Source of the DNA: Streptomyces aureoverticillatus
Lineage (GTDB): Bacteria; Actinomycetota; Actinomycetes; Streptomycetales; Streptomycetaceae
Assembly (NCBI RefSeq): GCF_014649395.1
Contig: NZ_BMSY01000001.1
Coordinates: 434,001-498,000, forward strand
Length of the DNA: 64,000 nucleotides
Direction: 5' to 3'
Shown here: piece by piece, positions 55,889-64,000 of the stretch
Position numbering within the stretch: position 1 is the stretch's first letter
Layout of the letters: each line of letters opens with the position of its first letter
Position numbers and translations under genes: made by a program
Notes under the pieces: model-generated
What the model saw: the letters and a program-made list of their open reading frames with translations, nothing else
What the model was told of the DNA's origin: nothing
Database searches by the model: none

Positions 55889-56185
55889 GGAAGGACGTAC
55901 CCCCTCGGATGAGGTCGGGGAGCGACGGAGGGAACTGGGCCGGTGACTGGCCACCCTGCGTGGGCCGAGCACCGGCCCTCCCTGTCGTCCGCGCTCGGCG
56001 CGCGGCCGTCCTGGTGCAAAGGGCCTCCCGGGCGGACGGCCCCGAGCCGTCCGCTGAGATGCGGCGTCCGTGGATCGGACGCCGACCTGCATGGGGTATT
56101 CCCTCGAACAAGCGCGGCCATGCCATGGCATATGACGGCGCGTTGGTTAACTCCTGGTTACCGCGACCTCATCGGGGCTGTTGTG
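55889..56185. other. Gap between phoH and cis-prenyltransferase
   Basis: It holds the phoH promoter region. The only distinct structure is the 12-bp palindrome ATGCCATGGCAT at 56120-56131. No gene or RNA is supported. Confidence 0.4.
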
Positions 56186-56947
56186 TCATCCGCCGTAACG
56201 GCGGTGGCGCGCGGCGTAATCGCGCAGCGCACGCAGGAAGTCCACCTTGCGGAAGGCCGGCCAGAAGACTTCGCAGAAGTAGTACTCGGAGTGAGCGGAC
56301 TGCCAGAGCATGAAGCCCGACAGGCGCTGTTCACCACTCGTCCGGATCACCAGATCGGGGTCGGGCTGGCCACTCGTATAGAGGTGCTTGGAGATCTGGT
56401 CGATGTCGACGCTCTCGGCGATGTCCTCGATCGCGGTGCCGCGCTCGGCGTGGTCGAGCAGCAGGGAGCGGACGGCGTCGGCGATCTCCTGGCGGCCGCC
56501 GTAGCCCACCGCGACGTTGACGAGTATGCCGGTGCGGGTGTGGGTCGCCTGCTCCGCTTCCTTCAGTACGCCCTGGGTGCGCGAGGGCAGCAGGTCGAGC
56601 GCGCCGACGTGGTGGACGCGCCAGCGGCCGTCGTCGACGAGGCTGCGGACGGTGTCCTCGATGATGCCGAGGAGCGGGACCAGTTCCTCCTCGGGGCGGT
56701 CGAAGTTGTCCGTGGACAGCATCCACAGGGTGACGACCTCGACGTCGGTCTCGGCGCACCAGCCGAGGAATTCCTCGATCTTGTACGCGCCCGCCTGGTG
56801 ACCCTCGGCGGTGGTGCCGCCCGATGCCTTCGCCCAGCGGCGGTTGCCGTCGAGGATGACGCCGATGTGCTTGGGCACCTGGTCGTGGTCGAGGCGGCCT
56901 TCCACCCGGCGTGCGTAAAGTCCGTACACCAGGTCGCGCAAGCTCAC
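56186..56947 (-). CDS. uppS: cis-Prenyltransferase (undecaprenyl or short-chain Z-isoprenyl diphosphate synthase)
   Basis: The 253-residue enzyme has HIGVILDGNRRWAK, TLWMLSTDNFDRP and DLVIRTSGEQRLSGFMLWQ, the conserved cis-prenyltransferase motifs. It condenses isopentenyl diphosphate onto a short allylic diphosphate; the product may be undecaprenyl diphosphate for cell-wall lipid carrier or a short Z-product, as Mycobacterium has both. The GTG start has GAGGTGG upstream. Confidence 0.94.
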   Translation of the reverse strand: MSLRDLVYGLYARRVEGRLDHDQVPKHIGVILDGNRRWAKASGGTTAEGHQAGAYKIEEFLGWCAETDVEVVTLWMLSTDNFDRPEEELVPLLGIIEDTVRSLVDDGRWRVHHVGALDLLPSRTQGVLKEAEQATHTRTGILVNVAVGYGGRQEIADAVRSLLLDHAERGTAIEDIAESVDIDQISKHLYTSGQPDPDLVIRTSGEQRLSGFMLWQSAHSEYYFCEVFWPAFRKVDFLRALRDYAARHRRYGG

Positions 56948-57185
56948 GGAATTCCACCTCTCACGAATGTCTGCCGCTGCGTCGGGGGCCTGACCGGCCG
57001 GGGGACGGGGGTTGGCCCCCGAGAGACACAGCACGTGGGTCGGCCCCGCCGTGCGGACGGCAGTCCCCGAAGGCGAAAGCGTACCGCTGCGCGGGCGCCT
57101 TCCGATCCCGGGTGCGGCGCGCGTTCCGTTTCCCGCGCGGCCCTCGTGTGTACACGCACGCGGGCCGCGTCCCGGTTCCCTGAAG

Positions 57186-57191
57186 TAGCTT
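57186..57191 (+). promoter_or_regulatory. Putative -10 box of a leaderless aldo/keto reductase transcript
   Basis: TAGCTT ends 7 nt before the ATG at 57199. Confidence 0.5.
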
Positions 57192-57198
57192 CGTGCCC

Positions 57199-58236
57199 AT
57201 GAACGACATGTCTGAGTACCGACCCGCAGCGGACCGCTACGACGCGATGGAGTACCGGCGCAGCGGCCACAGCGGCCTGAAGCTGCCCGCCGTCTCCCTC
57301 GGCCTGTGGCACAACTTCGGCGACGACCGCACCCTGGACTCGCAGCGCGCGATCCTGCGCCGCGCCTTCGACCTGGGCGTCACGCACTTCGACCTGGCGA
57401 ACAACTACGGTCCGCCGCCCGGCAGCGCGGAGCTCAACTTCGGCAAGCTCTTCGCGCAGGACTTCGCCCCGTACCGGGACGAGCTGGTCGTCTCGACCAA
57501 GGCGGGCTACCTCATGCACCCCGGCCCGTACGGCGAGTGGGGCTCCCGCAAGTACCTGCTGTCCTCGCTCGACGCGTCCCTGGCGCGCATGGGCCTGGAC
57601 TACGTCGACATCTTCTACTCGCACCGCTTCGACCCGGACACCCCGCTGGAGGAGACGATGGGCGCGCTCGCGTCCGCGGTCCAGCAGGGCAAGGCGCTGT
57701 ACGTGGGTGTCTCCTCGTACACCAGCGAGCAGACCGCGGAGGCGGCCCGGCTGCTGACCGAGATGGGCGTACGTCCCCTCATCCACCAGCCCTCGTACTC
57801 GATGATCAACCGCTGGACCGAGGAGGACGGTCTGCTCGACACGCTCGAGGAGGCGGGCATGGGCTGCATCTCGTTCGTCCCGCTCGCGCAGGGTCTGCTG
57901 ACGAACAAGTACCTGAAGGGCATCCCCGAGGGCTCGCGCGCGACCCAGGGCAAGTCCCTCGACCCGGACCTGCTGAGCGACGAGGTCGTACGCCGCCTCA
58001 ATGGCCTGAACGACATCGCCGCCCGCCGGGGCCAGTCGCTCGCGCAACTGGCCCTGAACTGGGTCCTGCGTGACGAGCGCATGACGTCCGCCCTGATCGG
58101 CGCCTCCAGCGTGAAGCAGCTGGAGGAGAACGTGGCGGCGCTGTCGGGCCCGAAGCTCACGGACGCGGAGCTCGCGGAGATCGACACGTTTGCCGTGTCC
58201 ACGGCGGGGACGAACATCTGGGCCGGGCGGGGCTGA
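57199..58236 (+). CDS. Aldo/keto reductase (L-glyceraldehyde 3-phosphate reductase, YghZ type)
   Basis: The 345-residue NADPH enzyme reduces aldehydes such as L-glyceraldehyde 3-phosphate or methylglyoxal. Motifs are FDLANNYGPPPGSAE (Asp/Tyr of the tetrad), YVDIFYSHRFDPDTP (the His of the tetrad), VSTKAGY and the NADPH site IGASSVKQLEEN. Length matches YghZ. ATG 57199 fits the -10 box. It is divergent from the cis-prenyltransferase gene. Confidence 0.93.
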   Translation: MNDMSEYRPAADRYDAMEYRRSGHSGLKLPAVSLGLWHNFGDDRTLDSQRAILRRAFDLGVTHFDLANNYGPPPGSAELNFGKLFAQDFAPYRDELVVSTKAGYLMHPGPYGEWGSRKYLLSSLDASLARMGLDYVDIFYSHRFDPDTPLEETMGALASAVQQGKALYVGVSSYTSEQTAEAARLLTEMGVRPLIHQPSYSMINRWTEEDGLLDTLEEAGMGCISFVPLAQGLLTNKYLKGIPEGSRATQGKSLDPDLLSDEVVRRLNGLNDIAARRGQSLAQLALNWVLRDERMTSALIGASSVKQLEENVAALSGPKLTDAELAEIDTFAVSTAGTNIWAGRG

Positions 58237-58271
58237 GGGTCCCCTCCGGGGCGGGACTGATGGGCCGACCT

Positions 58272-58431
58272 GCGCCCCGTAAGGGGCGCGGGGAACCGCG
58301 CGACAAGCCACGACGGACCCGCGGACGCGTCTGCCGAGTGCCGAGCAGACGCGTCTGCGGCTTTTCTCGCGCTGGTCGCGCCCACGCGGCGGAGCCGCGA
58401 ATGTCAGATCCCCGCGCCCCTGACGGGGCGC
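58272..58431. repeat. Dispersed intergenic repeat B, copy 2, with a nearby inverted relative
   Basis: GCGCCCC-GTAA-GGGGCGC then GGGGAACCGCGCGACAAGCC (58272-58322) matches the element at 42539. A second GCGCCCC/GGGGCGC hairpin in the opposite sense lies at 58414-58431. Confidence 0.7.
58325..58354 (+). terminator. Hairpin with T-run after the aldo/keto reductase
   Basis: ACGCGTCTGC/GCAGACGCGT, a perfect 10-bp stem with a 10-nt loop, is followed by TTTT 7 nt later. Confidence 0.65.
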
Positions 58432-58451
58432 CTCACTCCGGGCACAAAAAA

Positions 58452-58488
58452 CGGGCCGGTCCGTGGGGGGGGGAGACGGACCGGCCCG
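58452..58488. terminator. G-rich-loop hairpin
   Basis: A perfect 13-bp stem CGGGCCGGTCCGT/ACGGACCGGCCCG encloses a loop of nine Gs then AG and is followed by a run of seven Gs. It is the strongest terminator of the convergent gap. Confidence 0.75.
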
Positions 58489-58932
58489 AGGGGGGGTTTC
58501 CACCATAACCCTTCGTAAGTGGTTCGCGGTGCATCGGCGTGCCACAACTACGCTCCGGAATCGCCCGACGACTGCCTGAGCCTGTTCTCCCCCCGGATTT
58601 CGGCCCTGGCGGCGGGATCCGGCCGCGGGTGGCGATACTCCCGAAGGGTGACGCGGGCGGGGGGCGCGGCCTTGACGGCGGCGGGGCTCGGGCGGGTGTG
58701 GAGGGGCGCCGAGGACGGGGCCGAGGGGCGGCCGACCGGTGCGCGAGGCCGCGCAGCCCCCTCCACTGCGCGGCACCGCCCGCGCATCTTTGCTCACGCG
58801 AATTAGCGTTGGTCTGAACTTACGCGAGTGGCGGGGCGGAATCGAGCCAGTCCCGATAACAATGCGGAATCAACTGCCGCGGCTGCCACGGGAATGTCCG
58901 AATTACCGCGTTCCGGGGGGTGATTCGGCCGA
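58489..58932. other. Gene-free convergent gap
   Basis: Between the last hairpin and the HxlR stop there are about 440 bp with no convincing reading frame or RNA. Short low-complexity GC stretches are present. Confidence 0.4.
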
Positions 58933-59355
58933 CTAGGCCGCGCCCGCCGAGGCGGCCTTCTCCGCACCCGCGGCCTGCTCGGCCTGCTCGGCCTGCTCGG
59001 CCTTCTCAGCCTGCTCGACTTTGCAGGCCACCAACCGCGCCATGTGCTTGTCCCCCCAGATCCCCAGGGGCTCCAGGGCCTTGTTCAGGCTCTGTCCGAG
59101 CTCGGTGAGCGAGTACTCCACCTTGGGCGGCACCTCGCGGTAGACCTCGCGGTGCACGATGCCGTCCGCCTCCATCTCGCGGAGCTGCTGAATCAGCATC
59201 TTCTCGCTGACGCCGGGCACGTGCCGCCGCAGCTCCCCGAAGCGGAGCGTCCGGCCGGCGTACAGCGCCCACAGGATGAGGGGCTTCCACTTGCCGCCGA
59301 CGACGTCGACGGCCGCGTCCAGCCCGCAGAGATACGGTCCCTTGCCCTTGCCCAT
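58933..59355 (-). CDS. HxlR-family regulator with a glutamate/glutamine-rich tail
   Basis: The 140-residue winged-helix protein begins MGKGKGPYLCGLDAAVDVVGGKWKPLILW, whose single Cys10 sits where redox-sensing HxlR proteins have one. GVSEKMLIQQLREMEADGI is the recognition helix. The C-terminal 30 residues are repeats of AEQ/AEK, encoded by 9-bp repeats at 58973-59022. GGGAG precedes the ATG by 8 nt. Target unknown; the methyltransferase upstream is read in the same direction. Confidence 0.9.
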   Translation of the reverse strand: MGKGKGPYLCGLDAAVDVVGGKWKPLILWALYAGRTLRFGELRRHVPGVSEKMLIQQLREMEADGIVHREVYREVPPKVEYSLTELGQSLNKALEPLGIWGDKHMARLVACKVEQAEKAEQAEQAEQAAGAEKAASAGAA

Positions 59356-59429
59356 GTCCAACTCCCGGTCCGCGTAAGGCCACACACTTACCGAACCGAC
59401 AGTACCGCCGTTCACGACCGCCGCGCGGG

Positions 59430-60203
59430 CTACCGCTTCCGGGCGTCGAACAGATGCCGCGTGCTGTGGGCGACGAACGGGCCCTCCTCCTGGATCCGCT
59501 CGTGCAGCTCGCGCAGGCGCGGCCGGTAGGCGTCGACGGTGAACCCCGGAACCATCCACACCACCTTGCGCAGGAAGTGAACGACGGCGCCGACGTCGTG
59601 GAACTCCATCCGCAGCCGCTCGGCACGCAGCGAGACGACGTCGAGCCCCGCGGCCTCGGCCGCCCGCCGCTCCCCTTCCGGGTCCCGCGCGCCCCGGACG
59701 TCCGACGGCTGCTCCCCCAGGAAGTACTCGACGACCTCGAAGACGCTGGCGGGCCCCACGTGCTGGGCGAAGTACGTGCCGCCGGTCCGCAGCACGCGGG
59801 CGATCTCGTCGAAGTGCGGGGTCACCGGATGCCGACTGGTGACGAGGTCGAACACCCCGTCCGCGAACGGCAACGGCGCGTCCTCGGGCGAGGCCACGAC
59901 GACGACACCGCGCGGGTGCAGCAGCGCGGCGGCCTTGGCGACGTTCGGCGCCCACCCTTCGGTGGCCACGGCGATCGGGGGCAGCACGGGCGCGGAGGCG
60001 AGCACCTCCCCACCCCCGGTCTGCACATCGAGCGCCGCCCCGACCCGCCCGAGCCGCTCCCCCATGGCCCGCGCGTACCCCCACGAGGGCCGCTCCTCGG
60101 TGGCCCGCCCCTCGAACCAGGAGAAGTCCCAGCCTTCCACGGGGGCGGCTTCGGCTTCGGCAACCAGCTGGTCGAACGTGGATGATGCGGGCGATGTGGA
60201 CAT
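59430..60203 (-). CDS. Class I SAM-dependent methyltransferase
   Basis: The 257-residue protein has a weak motif I (ALDVQTGGGEV), motif FADGVFDLVTSRHPVTPHFDE and RVLRTGGTYFAQHVG. The substrate is unknown. The Gly-rich motif I is degenerate, ending TGGGE instead of GCGTG, which is typical of this Streptomyces group. TAAGAT ends 6 nt before the ATG, so the transcript is probably leaderless. It lies 74 bp upstream of the HxlR gene in the same direction. Confidence 0.85.
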   Translation of the reverse strand: MSTSPASSTFDQLVAEAEAAPVEGWDFSWFEGRATEERPSWGYARAMGERLGRVGAALDVQTGGGEVLASAPVLPPIAVATEGWAPNVAKAAALLHPRGVVVVASPEDAPLPFADGVFDLVTSRHPVTPHFDEIARVLRTGGTYFAQHVGPASVFEVVEYFLGEQPSDVRGARDPEGERRAAEAAGLDVVSLRAERLRMEFHDVGAVVHFLRKVVWMVPGFTVDAYRPRLRELHERIQEEGPFVAHSTRHLFDARKR

Positions 60204-60209
60204 GGGGTG

Positions 60210-60215
60210 ATCTTA
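60210..60215 (-). promoter_or_regulatory. Putative -10 box of a leaderless methyltransferase transcript
   Basis: On the minus strand TAAGAT ends 6 nt before the ATG at 60203. Confidence 0.5.
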
Positions 60216-60359
60216 GGCACCAGGTGCCGGACGGGCTACGTGTTTCTGAGGTGCCCGGTGAGCGTCTCGAGGTCGTTCCAGGCACCCGGGCTCACGCCCG
60301 GCGAGGAGCGCCATGGTGTCGGGCATGCGGGGGGGGGGTGAGGGCGATGACGTCCCTGG

Positions 60360-63300
60360 TCACGGGCGCTTGGTCGCTCCCGGTGTGTCGGGGGCCCCGG
60401 TGTCGTGGGCGAGGGCGGTCTGGATGAGCTGGTGGGGGCGGCCGCGGCGGACGAGGGTGCCTCGGCCCGGGGGTTGCGCGGAGGCGTACAGGCCGGGGAA
60501 GAGCTGGCCTTCGGAGCGGTCGCCGCTCATGAGGAGGGTGGTGGTGCCGGTCTCGCGGAGGGTGGTGAGGAAGGGCTCGTACAGGGCGCGGGCGGAGCCC
60601 GCGGTGCGGCGGGCGACGACGAAGTGCAGGCCGATGTCCTGGGCGGAGGAGATGTAGGGGAGGAAGGCGGCGAGGGGCTGTTGGCCCGCGGTGGTGAGGA
60701 TGTCGTAGTCGTCGATGAGGATGACGATGCGCGGGCCGGTGAAGGCCGGTTCAAGGCTGGTTGCGTCGGGGTCCGCGGTGTCCGGGAGGCGTTTGTCGAG
60801 TTCGCCCGCGATGCCGGTGGCGAGGGCCGCGGCGAGCTTCGCGTTGTGGGCGTAGCCGCCGCGGTACGGCTCGGGGACGACGCCGCGCAGGCCGCGGCGC
60901 GGGTCGAAGACGCCGAAGACGAGTTCGTCGTCGCCGTGGCGGGCGGTGAGCTGGTCGGCGATCAGGGTCAGCAGATTGGTCTTGCCGCATTCGTTGTCGC
61001 CGAGGATCAGCAGGTGCTGGTCCTGCCCGAACAGGTCGAGCAGCACCGGGCCGAGGGTGTCCTGGTCGACGCCGAGCGGCACCCGGTGGGGTTCCGCGTG
61101 GGCGGCGGGCAGGCCGGTGGCGGGCAGCCGGGTGGGCAGGACGCGTACGGGCGCGGCGACGTCGCCGTGCCAGGTGGCGGCGACGGTGCGTGCCGCGTCG
61201 TCGAGGGCGGCGCCCAGGTCGTCGGTGCTCGGCAGGCCGTCGGTGCGCGGCAGGGCGGTCTGCGCGAACAGCCTGCCGTCGGTGAGGACGCGTCCCGGGG
61301 TGTCCGCGGTGAACGTCTCGGCGAGCTTGCGGTCGACCGTGGAGTCGGACGGGTCGTTCAGGCGCAGCTCGACCCGCGTGCCGAACATGGACTGGGTGGC
61401 GATGCGCACGTCGTTCCAGCGCAGCATTCCGGCGACGACGTGGATGCCGTATCCGCCGCCCCGCTTGAGGAGTTCGGCGATCCGCTCGTCCAGCTCGTCG
61501 AACTCCTCGCGCAGCGCGCCGAAGCCGTCGACGAGCAGCACGATGTCGGTGGAGCCGAGTTCGGGCAGGCCGCCCTCGGCCCGCAGCTGCCGCAGCTGGT
61601 CGAGGGAGTCGATGCCGTGCTCGCGGAACAGTTCCTCGCGCAGGGCGAGCTGCGCGCTCACCTCGGCGACCGTACGGGCGAGCCGTTCGTGGTCGGCGCG
61701 GGAGGCGACCCCGCCCACGTGCGGCAGCCGGGCCAGCGCCGACAGGCCGCCGCCGACGAGGTCGATGCCGTACACGGCGACCTCGTCGGGGGTGTGGGTG
61801 AGCGCCAGGGACAGCGTGAGCGTGCGCAGCAGCGTCGTCTTGCCGGACTGCGGGCCGCCGATGACGGCCACGTGCCCGCCGGCGACGTTCAGGTCGAGCG
61901 TCCAGGACCCCTGCCACTGCTGTGCCGGGTCGTCCAGGACGCCGAGGGGCACACGGAGGCGCCCGGGCGCTCGGGTGAGGTGCAGGCCGCGCTCGGAGAC
62001 CCGCAGGGGTCCCGCCACCGTGTCCAGGGCGACCGCGTCCGGCAGCGGCGGCAGCCAGATGCGGCGCACCGGCGGGGCGGCGCCCGCGAGTTGGGCGACC
62101 ACCGTGGACATCACGGTCGGCCCGGTCTCGCGCTCGCGCGGCGCCGGTGCGGTGTCCTGGGGCGGGCGGCCGTCGCTCTTTGTGTCCGGCCCGGGGTTGT
62201 ACGCCGGGTACGTCCAGGCGAGCGGCCCGCTGTCGTCGGACCGGTCGGCCGCCGGTCCCCGATGGGCCCCGGAGACGTACCCCGCCTTGAAGCGCGTGTA
62301 CGTGGACGTGTCCACCTTCAGATAGCCGAAGCCGGGCAGCGGCGGCAGCTGGAAGGCGTCGACGGTGTCGAGGACGGTGCGGGACTCGTCGGCGGAGAAG
62401 GTGCGAAGCCCGAGCCGGTACGACAGGTACGTCTCCAGGCCCTTCAGCTTGCCGGACTCGATGCGCTGGCTGGCGAGCAGCAGGTGCACGCCGATCGAGC
62501 GGCCGATCCGGCCGATGGACAGGAACAGGTCGATGAAGTCCGGCTTGGCGGTGATGAGTTCGCCGAACTCGTCGATGACGACGAACAGGTGGGGCAGCGG
62601 CTCCAGGCCGCGGCCGGGCTCCCGGGCGCGCAGGGCGCCGTAGTGCCCGATGTCGGCGACGTTCCCCGCGTCCTTCAGGACCTGCTGGCGGCGTTTGATC
62701 TCGCCGGCGAGGCTGGTGTGGACGCGCTCGACGAGGTCGGCCTGGTTCTCCAGGTTGGTGATGACACCGGCCACGTGCGGCAGGCCCGTGAAGGGGGCGA
62801 AGGTCGCGCCGCCCTTGTAGTCGACGAGGACCATCGCCAGGTCCTCGGGCGAGTGCGTGGCCGTGAGCGCGAGCACGAGCGTGCGAAGGAGTTCGCTCTT
62901 GCCGGAGCCGGTCGCGCCCACGCACAGCCCGTGCGGACCCATGCCCAGCTCGGCCGACTCCTTCAGGTCGAGCAGCACCGGCTCGTGCCGGTCGTCGAGG
63001 CCGATCGGTACGCGCAGGAAGTCCCGCTCGGTGCGCGGCGCCCACAGCCGTTCCAGGTCCAGCACGGCCGGGTCGTCGATGCCGAGCAGGGCCGGGAAGT
63101 CGACGGGGCCGGACACCGGGGTGCCTTCGGCGGCGGACTCCGCCGACAGCCGCAGTGACGCCAGCATCCGGGCCAGTCCCTCGGCGCCCGCGACGCTCAC
63201 GGCGTCCGCGAGGCCGTGCGCGACGGCTCCCCCGACGGCCGGTGGCGTGCCGTCGGCCCTCGGAGCACGCAGGTCCTCGACGGAGACGTGCTCACCGTCG

Positions 63301-64000
63301 ACGGTGATCCGCACGCTCACCTCGTCCGGCTCGTGGATCTGCCGCTCAAGCAGGTGCAGCACGGTCACACCCATGTCGGCGAGCCCGACCGCCGTGTCCG
63401 GGCGGGGCAGTTCGACGGCCGTCTCCCCGTGGGTGTCACTGACCACGAGCAGCCGGTCGGTGAGCTTGAGCGCGTCCTTGCCGGACAGCCCCCGGCGCAC
63501 CTCCGCCGCGTACGAGGAACGACGGCGCAGGTCGGCGCCGCACAGCCGGGCGAGCTGCGCGACGTCGGGTGCGATGCGCCGGGCGGGCACCGGCCCGTCG
63601 TGCGCTTCCGGGTCGGCCGTCGGATCCTGCACGTGCGGCAGCCACTTCGCCCACTCCCACTCCGCGAGCCGCTCCCCCGGCACGCCGAGCGCGAGGGCCA
63701 GGTCGTCCGGGGCGTGCGTCACGGCGGCCTGGACGAGCAGCGCGCGGGCGACGCGCAGCACGCCTTCGCGGTCGTCGCCGACGACGCTCACGTTGCCCGC
63801 CCGGTCGAGCGGCACGGCCAGCGGGAAGTCCGGCGCCACGGCGAACCGCGCCTGCAAGGCGCGCGCCTCGTTGAGCATGAACGGATCGGGCGGCGTCAGC
63901 ACCCCGCTCCCGCTGTGCTGCCCGATCACCACTTCCTGTACGGGTACGTCGCCACAGCCCACCCGCACGGCGAGGAAGTCCGCGTCGGCGCGGCGCCGTT
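60360..64000 (-). CDS. eccC: EccC-type FtsK/SpoIIIE ATPase of type VII secretion, C-terminal part
   Basis: The reading frame runs off the right end; at least 1212 residues are seen, starting RRRADADFLAVRVG. Three ATPase domains are present, as in fused EccCa-EccCb. The first has Walker A GATGSGKSE and Walker B HLFVVIDEFGEL with the catalytic Glu; the second (GGPQSGKTT, DIVLLVDGFG) and third (GDNECGKTN, RIVILIDDYD) lack that Glu, the known pattern of EccC. EccC powers export of WXG100 proteins. Other ESX genes should lie upstream beyond 64 kb. The N-terminal membrane part is missing here. Confidence 0.95.
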   Translation of the reverse strand, partial: RRRADADFLAVRVGCGDVPVQEVVIGQHSGSGVLTPPDPFMLNEARALQARFAVAPDFPLAVPLDRAGNVSVVGDDREGVLRVARALLVQAAVTHAPDDLALALGVPGERLAEWEWAKWLPHVQDPTADPEAHDGPVPARRIAPDVAQLARLCGADLRRRSSYAAEVRRGLSGKDALKLTDRLLVVSDTHGETAVELPRPDTAVGLADMGVTVLHLLERQIHEPDEVSVRITVDGEHVSVEDLRAPRADGTPPAVGGAVAHGLADAVSVAGAEGLARMLASLRLSAESAAEGTPVSGPVDFPALLGIDDPAVLDLERLWAPRTERDFLRVPIGLDDRHEPVLLDLKESAELGMGPHGLCVGATGSGKSELLRTLVLALTATHSPEDLAMVLVDYKGGATFAPFTGLPHVAGVITNLENQADLVERVHTSLAGEIKRRQQVLKDAGNVADIGHYGALRAREPGRGLEPLPHLFVVIDEFGELITAKPDFIDLFLSIGRIGRSIGVHLLLASQRIESGKLKGLETYLSYRLGLRTFSADESRTVLDTVDAFQLPPLPGFGYLKVDTSTYTRFKAGYVSGAHRGPAADRSDDSGPLAWTYPAYNPGPDTKSDGRPPQDTAPAPRERETGPTVMSTVVAQLAGAAPPVRRIWLPPLPDAVALDTVAGPLRVSERGLHLTRAPGRLRVPLGVLDDPAQQWQGSWTLDLNVAGGHVAVIGGPQSGKTTLLRTLTLSLALTHTPDEVAVYGIDLVGGGLSALARLPHVGGVASRADHERLARTVAEVSAQLALREELFREHGIDSLDQLRQLRAEGGLPELGSTDIVLLVDGFGALREEFDELDERIAELLKRGGGYGIHVVAGMLRWNDVRIATQSMFGTRVELRLNDPSDSTVDRKLAETFTADTPGRVLTDGRLFAQTALPRTDGLPSTDDLGAALDDAARTVAATWHGDVAAPVRVLPTRLPATGLPAAHAEPHRVPLGVDQDTLGPVLLDLFGQDQHLLILGDNECGKTNLLTLIADQLTARHGDDELVFGVFDPRRGLRGVVPEPYRGGYAHNAKLAAALATGIAGELDKRLPDTADPDATSLEPAFTGPRIVILIDDYDILTTAGQQPLAAFLPYISSAQDIGLHFVVARRTAGSARALYEPFLTTLRETGTTTLLMSGDRSEGQLFPGLYASAQPPGRGTLVRRGRPHQLIQTALAHDTGAPDTPGATKRP

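Noticed and set aside
58239..58932. Several frames of 60-95 codons in the convergent gap
   Set aside because: They run through hairpins and repeat B, have no start signals and no recognisable sequence.
60328..60338. Run of G residues near 60.33 kb as a phase-variable tract
   Set aside because: It lies outside any coding frame between the methyltransferase and EccC genes, so it cannot switch a gene by frameshift; a promoter effect is possible but unsupported.

Overview
The window is actinobacterial chromosome, almost certainly Streptomyces. GC is very high, many genes start with GTG, and there are Wbl, SpoIIE-phosphatase and EccC genes. The order ispH, ppgK, xseA/xseB, glpX, wbl, fumarases, PBP, oxyR-ahpC-ahpD matches, from memory, the S. 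coelicolor core around SCO5030-SCO5060. I saw no rRNA, tRNA, IS element, prophage or CRISPR array. Both ends cut genes: a succinate dehydrogenase flavoprotein at the left and an EccC ATPase of a type VII secretion system at the right.

Layout. 1-5.7 kb: SDH flavoprotein and Fe-S subunits, a secreted alpha/beta hydrolase, then a TPM-domain membrane protein followed by PspA (envelope stress). 5.7-10.1 kb: a PAS-PAS-GAF-SpoIIE-HATPase phosphatase, a free-standing HATPase, a Nudix hydrolase and a SPOR-like protein. 10.3-13.0 kb: an NCS1 permease with an unusual cysteine-rich tail and a HutC-type GntR regulator. 13.2-22.1 kb looks accessory: a serpin convergent with a secreted subtilase, a MarR regulator divergent from a nitroreductase and MFS exporter, an ABC exporter and a Phd/RelE toxin-antitoxin pair. 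22.2-33.5 kb is housekeeping: ychF, ppgK, ispH, an APC permease, xseAB, a second nitroreductase copy, glpX, a WhiB-like protein and a DUF1707 protein.

33.7-42.5 kb: class I and class II fumarases in series, a DUF402 hydrolase, a methyltransferase carrying the only in-frame TTA (bldA) codon I found, a second SpoIIE phosphatase and a catalase. 42.6-51.4 kb: a class A PBP, a PadR-ABC-FtsX operon with a perfect inverted-repeat operator, and oxyR divergent from ahpC-ahpD with a four-box OxyR operator. 51.6-64 kb: an AI-2E permease, a lytic transglycosylase, PIN-PhoH, a cis-prenyltransferase, an aldo/keto reductase, an HxlR regulator, a methyltransferase and EccC.

Themes. Oxidative stress is prominent: catalase, OxyR/AhpCD, an oxidant-labile fumarase beside an oxidant-stable one, and two flavin nitroreductases. 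Envelope maintenance is the other theme: PspA/TPM, PBP, transglycosylase, cis-prenyltransferase, IspH and a LiaF-like protein. About a dozen genes have a TANNNT box 6-7 nt before the start codon and are probably leaderless. The most unexpected observations are a 208-bp perfectly identical block shared by the two nitroreductase genes (gene conversion), a nested palindromic intergenic element present twice in opposite orientations, the serpin-subtilase pair and the permease cysteine tail. I found no clearly new multi-gene system; these are the best leads.
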